From: CAUZEO01 sp963578625
Lineage (GTDB): Bacteria; Verrucomicrobiota; Kiritimatiellia; SLOV01
Assembly: GCA_963578625.1 (NCBI GenBank)
Contig: CAUZEO010000334.1
Span: forward strand, 1-5,850
DNA length: 5,850 bases
Direction of reading: 5' to 3'
Shown: positions 1-3,609 of the stretch, one piece after another
Layout: every line of letters starts with the position of its first letter
Position numbering within the stretch: the first letter of the stretch is position 1
Notes under the pieces: model-generated
The model's input: only the letters and a program-made list of their open reading frames with translations
Told to the model about the DNA's origin: nothing
Databases searched by the model: none
Translations under genes and position numbers: made by a program

Positions 1-435
1 GACTGGCTGGGCGATCTCAGTTACGCGCTGATGAATCCTGAGGGTGGAAGCAGCTACCTCAACCAATACATCAGCGAGATCGGAACCCTTCTCAGCCACC
101 ACTCTGCTGACCTCGTGGTTTACTGGAGACAATTCAACGACGGTGGCCCTGGTTCAAATGGCGCCGGGAGTATAGGCGGAGGTGACGACGAAGCTTACCT
201 TCAGCTGACGTATGGCGGGATGAATCCGGCTATCGTTGCCCATGAGTCCGGGCATCTGCTGTCTGGTGAGCATGGGTCTGGTGTTCCGGACGCGGCAGTT
301 TATGCCGTGGATGGAGATGCACCGCAGTTGCGCGAGTACCGGACAATCATGGCGTTGCCGTTCCGCCACGACTTCGCCCTGCGTGGCTTCGTCAGGCTCC
401 GCTCTGCCGCCGCACTCCAAAATTTGCTCCGCTAA
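1..435 (+). CDS. Metzincin-type zinc metalloprotease, C-terminal part (5' end outside window)
   Basis: The reading frame is open from base 1 and stops with TAA at 433-435, giving 144 residues. The first ATG (31) is internal and not the real start. Counting from base 1, residues 81-91 read HESGHLLSGEH, matching the metzincin zinc signature HExxHxxGxxH except that the usual glycine is Ser88. His81, His85 and His91 would bind zinc and Glu82 would be the general base. Residues 114-119 (RTIMAL, Met117) look like the Met-turn, and the upstream ADLVVYW segment resembles the strand that precedes the active site in reprolysin-like (M12B-type) bacterial proteases. Such enzymes are normally exported, but the signal region lies outside the window. 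The protein ends only 27 residues after the Met-turn with an Arg/Ala/Leu-rich tail unlike the fold, so the 3' end may be replaced or frameshifted. The family call is firm; the substrate is unknown. Confidence 0.8.
   Translation, partial: DWLGDLSYALMNPEGGSSYLNQYISEIGTLLSHHSADLVVYWRQFNDGGPGSNGAGSIGGGDDEAYLQLTYGGMNPAIVAHESGHLLSGEHGSGVPDAAVYAVDGDAPQLREYRTIMALPFRHDFALRGFVRLRSAAALQNLLR
361..432. repeat. Possible dispersed-repeat sequence forming the end of the protease gene
   Basis: After the Met-turn the coding sequence changes character: it encodes FRHDFALRGFVRLRS followed by AAALQNLLR, with no recognisable metzincin C-terminal segment. The DNA contains CTCTGCCGCCGCACTCCAAA, which I recall as resembling a short repeat scattered in some Verrucomicrobiota-like genomes. 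That is memory, not a search result. On the minus strand the 7-mer GCGGAGC occurs twice around this core, at 426-432 and at 396-402. Only one copy of the block is present in this window, so its repeat nature cannot be shown here. Confidence 0.3.
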
Positions 436-566
436 GCTCTCTTGATAGGTAGCGAACACCCTTATCTTAAGCGGCATTAGGGTACGGATTTTAACCCACC
501 GTTTCTCTCCATCTTGCGAAGAAATCCGTTCCCGCCCCGAACCCGTACCTTGAGGATCGCCATTCT

Positions 567-592
567 CCCACTTAACTTGTTAAGTTTGTGGG
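567..592. promoter_or_regulatory. Small hairpin/dyad upstream of comM
   Basis: CTTAAC (571-576) and GTTAAG (579-584) form a perfect 6-bp dyad around TT, extended by CCCA (567-570) and TGGG (589-592) with a four-base bulge. It lies 32 bases before the comM start. No T-run follows, so it is not a standard intrinsic terminator. It could be an operator, a weak leader structure or the end of the upstream transcript. The rest of 436-623 shows no gene; GGTACGG (481-487) and its complement CCGTACC (543-549) are a second weak inverted pair. Confidence 0.3.
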
Positions 593-623
593 ATTCTGAA
601 TTTCGGAAGGATGGGAGCAGGGC

Positions 624-2159
624 ATGCTGGCAACAATTCAATCGGGGGCGGTGTATGGGGTGGACGCTTTTCCGGTGGAGATCGAGGTCAACGTCGGGGG
701 AGGGGATACGAAAGTCGTTCTGGTCGGGCTGCCGGATACCGCGGTGAAGGAAAGTATCGACCGGGTATGGACCGCGATGGGCAACTCCGGGTTTCATCCG
801 CCTTTCGGGCGAACAACCATCAACCTGGCCCCCGCGGACAAAAAAAAGGAGGGCCCCAGTTTCGATCTGCCAATTGCACTGGGCATGCTTGCGGCAGACA
901 AGGCGATTGACGCCGCGGCGCTGGAGGGCGTGTGCGTGGTCGGCGAGTTGGCGCTGAGCGGGGAAGTGCGAAAGGTTCGCGGTGTTCTTCCCATCGCTCT
1001 CATGGCTCGCGACAGCGGTTGTCAAAGACTCCTGGTTCCTGCCGACAATGCCGAAGAGGCGGCAGTAGCCGAAGGCCTGGATGTATACCCCGTTAATACG
1101 CTTCGAGACGCGGCCGATTTCCTGGATCAGGAATTGGAGCTCGATAAAATCGACATGGATACCACGCGGTTGTTCTCGGAGGACGGACACTACGATTTGG
1201 ACTTCGAAGACGTGAAAGGGCAAGAGTCCGCGAAGCGGGCCCTGGAAGTCGCGGTTAGCGGCGGCCACAACATCCTTCTCATTGGACCACCCGGAACCGG
1301 GAAGTCGATGCTTTCGAAACGAATGCCCTCCATCCTGCCGCCCATGTCGATCGAAGAGGCGCTGGAGACCACGAAGATTCACAGCATTTCCGGCACCCTG
1401 GAATCGCATCAACCGCTGATTACCTGCCGGCCGTTCCGGTCGCCGCATCACACCGTATCGGACGCAGGCCTTCTCGGTGGCGGCAGCCATCCGATGCCGG
1501 GCGAAGTCAGCCTCGCACATCACGGCGTATTATTTCTCGATGAGTTACCCGAGTTTGCCCGCAATGTTCTGGAGGTCATGCGACAGCCCCTCGAGGATGG
1601 CTCGGTAACCATCGCCCGCGCCGCCGCGAGTGTAACCTTTCCTTGCCAGTTCATTCTGGTTGCGGCGATGAACCCGTGCCCCTGCGGATACTACACCGAC
1701 CCGCAGCGCGGTTGCCGGTGCACTCAGAACCAGATCCAGAAGTACCGCAACAAGATTTCAGGCCCACTTCTCGATCGTATTGATATTCACGTTGAGGTGC
1801 CCACGATCAACTACCAGCAATTGACATCGCTGGAAAAAGGGGAGCCGTCCGCCGCGATTCGCGAGCGGGTGATTAATACCCGGAACATTCAGCACGAACG
1901 ATTCGAAGTGAATCCGCGAGTGCATTGCAACGCGGAGATGGGATCCAAGGAAATGCGGCGCTACTGCGTATTGGAAGAGGACGCGGAGGCTCTGCTGAAA
2001 ATGGCCATCACCGACCTGAATTTTAGCGCCCGCGCATACGATAGAATCCTGAAAGTCTCACGTACCATCGCGGACCTCGACGAATCGGACGTAATCACCA
2101 CGCCGCACGTCTCAGAAGCGATTCAGTACCGCACCCTGGACCGCGAGTTGTGGGTTTGA
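624..2159 (+). CDS. comM: ComM/YifB family AAA+ ATPase (Mg-chelatase-like branch migration helicase)
   Basis: The 511-residue product has about the full length of the ComM/YifB family. Residues ~1-170 are the Lon-protease-like N-terminal ChlI domain (MLATIQSGAVYGVDAFPVEI, then VGLPDTAVKES). The AAA+ core follows, with Walker A GPPGTGKS at 221-228 (Lys227) and Walker B LFLDE ending in Asp306-Glu307. MNPCPCG at 349-355 and CRC at 364-366 form the family's cysteine cluster, probably metal-binding. GPLLDRID at 380-387 carries a conserved arginine (Arg385). The C-terminal Mg_chelatase_C domain contains SARAYDRILKVSRTIADL. Characterised ComM proteins are hexameric cytoplasmic helicases that promote branch migration when transformed DNA is integrated, so that is the likely role here. 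All key residues appear intact. The start fits the family N-terminus, with a purine-rich GGGAGCAGGG just upstream. The long minus-strand frame across 477-1523 is a shadow. Confidence 0.96.
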   Translation: MLATIQSGAVYGVDAFPVEIEVNVGGGDTKVVLVGLPDTAVKESIDRVWTAMGNSGFHPPFGRTTINLAPADKKKEGPSFDLPIALGMLAADKAIDAAALEGVCVVGELALSGEVRKVRGVLPIALMARDSGCQRLLVPADNAEEAAVAEGLDVYPVNTLRDAADFLDQELELDKIDMDTTRLFSEDGHYDLDFEDVKGQESAKRALEVAVSGGHNILLIGPPGTGKSMLSKRMPSILPPMSIEEALETTKIHSISGTLESHQPLITCRPFRSPHHTVSDAGLLGGGSHPMPGEVSLAHHGVLFLDELPEFARNVLEVMRQPLEDGSVTIARAAASVTFPCQFILVAAMNPCPCGYYTDPQRGCRCTQNQIQKYRNKISGPLLDRIDIHVEVPTINYQQLTSLEKGEPSAAIRERVINTRNIQHERFEVNPRVHCNAEMGSKEMRRYCVLEEDAEALLKMAITDLNFSARAYDRILKVSRTIADLDESDVITTPHVSEAIQYRTLDRELWV

Positions 2160-2171
2160 GAAGTTGATGGG

Positions 2172-2213
2172 ATAAATAGCGGCCAGCCTCTCGTGTATTG
2201 GCCCCGTATTTAT
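2172..2213 (+). terminator. Hairpin after comM, possible terminator
   Basis: ATAAATA (2172-2178) pairs with TATTTAT (2207-2213), and GGCCA (2181-2185) pairs with TGGCC (2199-2203), giving 12 paired bases around a 13-base loop with a small internal loop. It begins 13 bases after the comM stop codon. Only a short T-containing tail (TTGATTG) follows, so it is not a classic rho-independent terminator, but the position suits transcript end formation or 3' protection. Confidence 0.45.
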
Positions 2214-2321
2214 TGATTGTGCACCTATTTCCTTCCGATGGGCCAAAAAAAACGGGGAGAAATCTAATCTTTGTTCTGTTTAAGGATTGGCAACCAACCA
2301 ACTATATGGTCTATTCGATGC

Positions 2322-2594
2322 ATGAGAAAGATTGGGATATTCGAAGCCAAGACCAAATTTTCAAGCCTCTGCGAAGCTATTTCCAAGGGCGGACAACCGG
2401 TCGTGGTGGAGAAACGGGGTCGACCCATGGTGATCATCGGACCCGTTCCGCCATCGGAGGAGCAGGACCGGGAGGATATCCTTACCGCGTGGGAAGATTG
2501 GAACCGCAAGCACCCGGAAGGTGACGCTGATGAATTTCCGGAGGTTTGGAAATTCCGTTCCGACCGCACGGCTCCCCCGACGGATCCCGCCTGA
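2322..2594 (+). CDS. Type II antitoxin, Phd/YefM family
   Basis: Ninety residues beginning MRKIGIFEAKTKFSSLCEAI. This is the usual Phd/YefM N-terminus (a short strand, then 'EAK' and a helix), followed by GQPVVVEKRGRPMVIIGPV, the typical beta-hairpin ending in a hydrophobic strand. The N-terminal half (~1-45) is the DNA-binding dimer domain that autoregulates the operon. The acidic C-terminal part (EEQDREDILTAWEDW onward) would wrap around and neutralise the toxin. ATG 2322 was chosen because homology starts exactly there, although no good Shine-Dalgarno precedes it. An in-frame TTG at 2271, 10 bases behind GGGGAGA (2254-2260), would add 17 residues without family character and is the alternative start. 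The stop overlaps the next start by one base (TGATG), indicating translational coupling with the toxin. Confidence 0.88.
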   Translation: MRKIGIFEAKTKFSSLCEAISKGGQPVVVEKRGRPMVIIGPVPPSEEQDREDILTAWEDWNRKHPEGDADEFPEVWKFRSDRTAPPTDPA

Positions 2595-2998
2595 TGGCCT
2601 TCCTGCTCGATACGTCTGTCTATTCCCAGCCACTACGCCGCAAGCCGATTGAGTCTTCGCTCATTCGATGGCGGGATGCCGGTGACCGGGAGTGCAGAGT
2701 TTCCGTGGTTTCGGTTGCTGAAGTTGAATGGGGTCTTCATCTCGAAGGTCGTGAATCCCGTTGGCAAAGGTATTGGCGCATCCTGGAAGACAGGTTAGCG
2801 GTCATGGAGACCGACCATGAAGTTTGGCGCCAATTCGCCCGCATGAAGGCGCGGCAGCAGCAACTGGGTCAGATTGTTTCGGATCTGGATCTCCTCATCA
2901 GCGCGGCGGCGGTGCTCCACAACCTCATCGTCGCCACACTCAATGCAAATGATTTTTCCCGCATTGAAGGCATCGCCTGGGAAGACTGGTCTCGATAA
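2594..2998 (+). CDS. vapC: PIN-domain ribonuclease toxin, VapC family
   Basis: 134 residues, the normal size for VapC. The N-terminus MAFLLDTSVY supplies the first acidic residue (Asp6). The segment SVVSVAEVEWGL carries Glu43, SDLDLLISAAAVLHN carries Asp99, and LNANDFSRIEG carries Asp120. Together these are the expected four acidic positions that hold Mg2+ in the PIN nuclease centre, so the protein looks catalytically intact. VapC toxins cleave RNA, often tRNA or rRNA; the target here cannot be predicted. The start at 2594 overlaps the antitoxin stop (TGATG) and fits the domain. A longer frame from 2546 would add 16 residues that are the antitoxin gene read out of frame. Pairing of a PIN toxin with a Phd/YefM-type antitoxin is a known combination. 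The gene is likely co-transcribed with and repressed by its partner complex. Confidence 0.9.
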   Translation: MAFLLDTSVYSQPLRRKPIESSLIRWRDAGDRECRVSVVSVAEVEWGLHLEGRESRWQRYWRILEDRLAVMETDHEVWRQFARMKARQQQLGQIVSDLDLLISAAAVLHNLIVATLNANDFSRIEGIAWEDWSR

Positions 2999-3384
2999 GA
3001 TGGGGCGGAAATAGACAAGCGATTGCCCGTGGAAAACACTATATAGCACATTACGTAGCGTTGTCATGATTTCCAATTCCTGGGAATTTCGTCCAGTGGT
3101 TGAAGCGAGGTCAACGGCAAATAAGTCTGACTTCTATAGAGCACGGAATCAGCCGAATCGCGCAAATCATCCATTGTCAAACAGGACCCCAACCATGTCA
3201 TGTTCTCGACTATTTGCTATTGCAAGGGCTGACCCCAGCTCGTCCTTGGCAATTGCATCTAGGTAACGCCACCATTAGTTTGGCGGCGCCCGGGCGATGA
3301 AGTTCGGCGACTGGGGCGGACTGTGCACGATGCGGGACTTGAAACTGCAGGTCATTCTCAAGAATTTGTAACGATCGAAGTGAA

Positions 3385-3412
3385 TTGAAATTTCGACACT
3401 ACGTAGTATACT
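3385..3412 (+). promoter_or_regulatory. Sigma70-like promoter
   Basis: TTGAAA (3385-3390) matches the -35 consensus in five of six bases and TATACT (3407-3412) matches the -10 consensus in five of six, with a 16-base spacer. Transcription would start near 3419 and run toward the large secreted-enzyme gene, giving a leader of about 190 bases. This is the best promoter match I found in the region. Confidence 0.55.
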
Positions 3413-3420
3413 GCGTAGTG
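3397..3420. promoter_or_regulatory. 24-bp near-perfect palindrome overlapping the -10 box (probable operator)
   Basis: Outer arms CACTACG (3397-3403) and CGTAGTG (3414-3420) are exact complements. The central AGTATACT (3405-3412) is itself palindromic, and the only mismatched pair is 3404/3413. The palindrome covers the -10 box and probable start site, the classic position for a dimeric repressor. ACTACG/CGTAGT half-sites resemble BlaI/CopY-type operators as I recall them, but no repressor gene lies in this window, so the regulator is unknown. Confidence 0.6.
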
Positions 3421-3473
3421 CTGGGCGGTCTGCTCGCCTCGCCGAGTGGGGCTCCGCATCGTGCACAATCACT

Positions 3474-3503
3474 CGCCCCACCGAGCTGAGTTCGGTGGGG
3501 GCG
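3474..3503 (+). promoter_or_regulatory. Strong GC-rich hairpin in the leader
   Basis: CGCCCCACCGA (3474-3484) pairs with TCGGTGGGGGCG (3492-3503) over 11 bp with one extra G, around a 7-base loop. There is no following U-run, so a rho-independent terminator is unlikely. It would lie in the leader of transcripts from the 3385-3412 promoter. Its left arm overlaps the right end of the inverted repeat pair, so the same bases could also pair elsewhere. Confidence 0.5.
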
Positions 3504-3535
3504 TGTCCGGATCGCACCGGGCGGGGAAGTAGTTC

Positions 3536-3565
3536 TTGCTATCCCGTTGCCGTCGCGTGTATATT
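3536..3565 (+). promoter_or_regulatory. Second, weaker promoter candidate near the secreted-enzyme gene
   Basis: TTGCTA (3536-3541; four of six to the -35 consensus) and TATATT (3560-3565; five of six to the -10 consensus) are 18 bases apart. Initiation near 3572 would leave a short leader of about 38 bases before the GTG start. It could provide expression independent of the palindrome-controlled promoter upstream. Confidence 0.35.
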
Positions 3566-3600
3566 ATGTATGAGCGTAAGCCCCTGAGTGTCTGTCCCCC

Positions 3601-3604
3601 GGAG
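3601..3604 (+). promoter_or_regulatory. Ribosome binding site for the GTG start at 3610
   Basis: GGAG lies five bases before GTG 3610. An in-frame TAA at 3577-3579 rules out a start further upstream except within 3580-3609, where there is no ATG, GTG or TTG. The site therefore fixes the non-ATG start of the secreted protein and its signal peptide. Confidence 0.7.
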
Positions 3605-3609
3605 AAACC

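Larger units (their letters stand above)
3313..3479. repeat. Inverted repeat pair bracketing a 167-bp segment
   Basis: TGTGCACGATGCGG (3322-3335) is matched by its exact reverse complement CCGCATCGTGCACA (3454-3467), 14 of 14 bases. Further out, GGGGCG (3313-3318) pairs with CGCCCC (3474-3479), with 3- and 6-base unpaired spacers between the two blocks. Beyond that, TTCGG on the left (3303-3307) and CCGAG on the right also resemble each other after a 4-base gap. The segment between the arms is 118 bases and contains a promoter and palindrome. As the left arm lies upstream of that promoter, the pair is better explained as a DNA-level element such as a MITE-like remnant or inverted duplicate than as RNA structure. 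No clear target-site duplication is visible. Confidence 0.6.
2999..3609. other. Long intergenic region without a convincing gene
   Basis: About 610 bases separate the toxin stop from the next start. Short frames in it (for example 3066-3266 plus and 3275-3517 minus) have no family character or supporting ribosome binding site. The first 300 bases are less GC-rich and featureless apart from TGCAAGGGCTGACCCC at 3221-3236, which resembles a short motif I associate with dispersed repeats, and a weak CGCCA/TGGCG dyad at 3267-3285. From about 3290 onward the region becomes highly structured: inverted repeats, a promoter overlapped by a palindrome, a strong hairpin and a second promoter, each listed separately. 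Confidence 0.7.

Noticed and set aside
477..1523. 348-codon open frame on the minus strand
   Set aside because: It lies mostly antisense to comM, whose motifs are intact. The translation is Arg/His-rich with no recognisable domain, as expected for a GC-rich shadow frame.
624..2159. Annotation as a magnesium chelatase ChlI subunit
   Set aside because: The Lon-like N-terminal domain, the CPCG...CRC cysteine cluster and the ComM-type C-terminal domain fit ComM/YifB, and there are no pigment biosynthesis neighbours.
3297..3371. 24-codon mini-ORF starting MKFGDWGGLCTM
   Set aside because: It has no ribosome binding site and overlaps the left inverted-repeat arm, so the sequence is better explained as part of the repeat. 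A small peptide cannot be excluded but is not supported.
3418..3489. Possible leaderless 23-codon GTG mini-ORF at the predicted transcription start
   Set aside because: The GTG falls near the predicted start site, but the peptide is explained by the palindrome and inverted-repeat sequence; there is no independent evidence of coding.
3474..3503. Rho-independent terminator
   Set aside because: The hairpin is strong but is followed by GTGTCCGG rather than a T-run.
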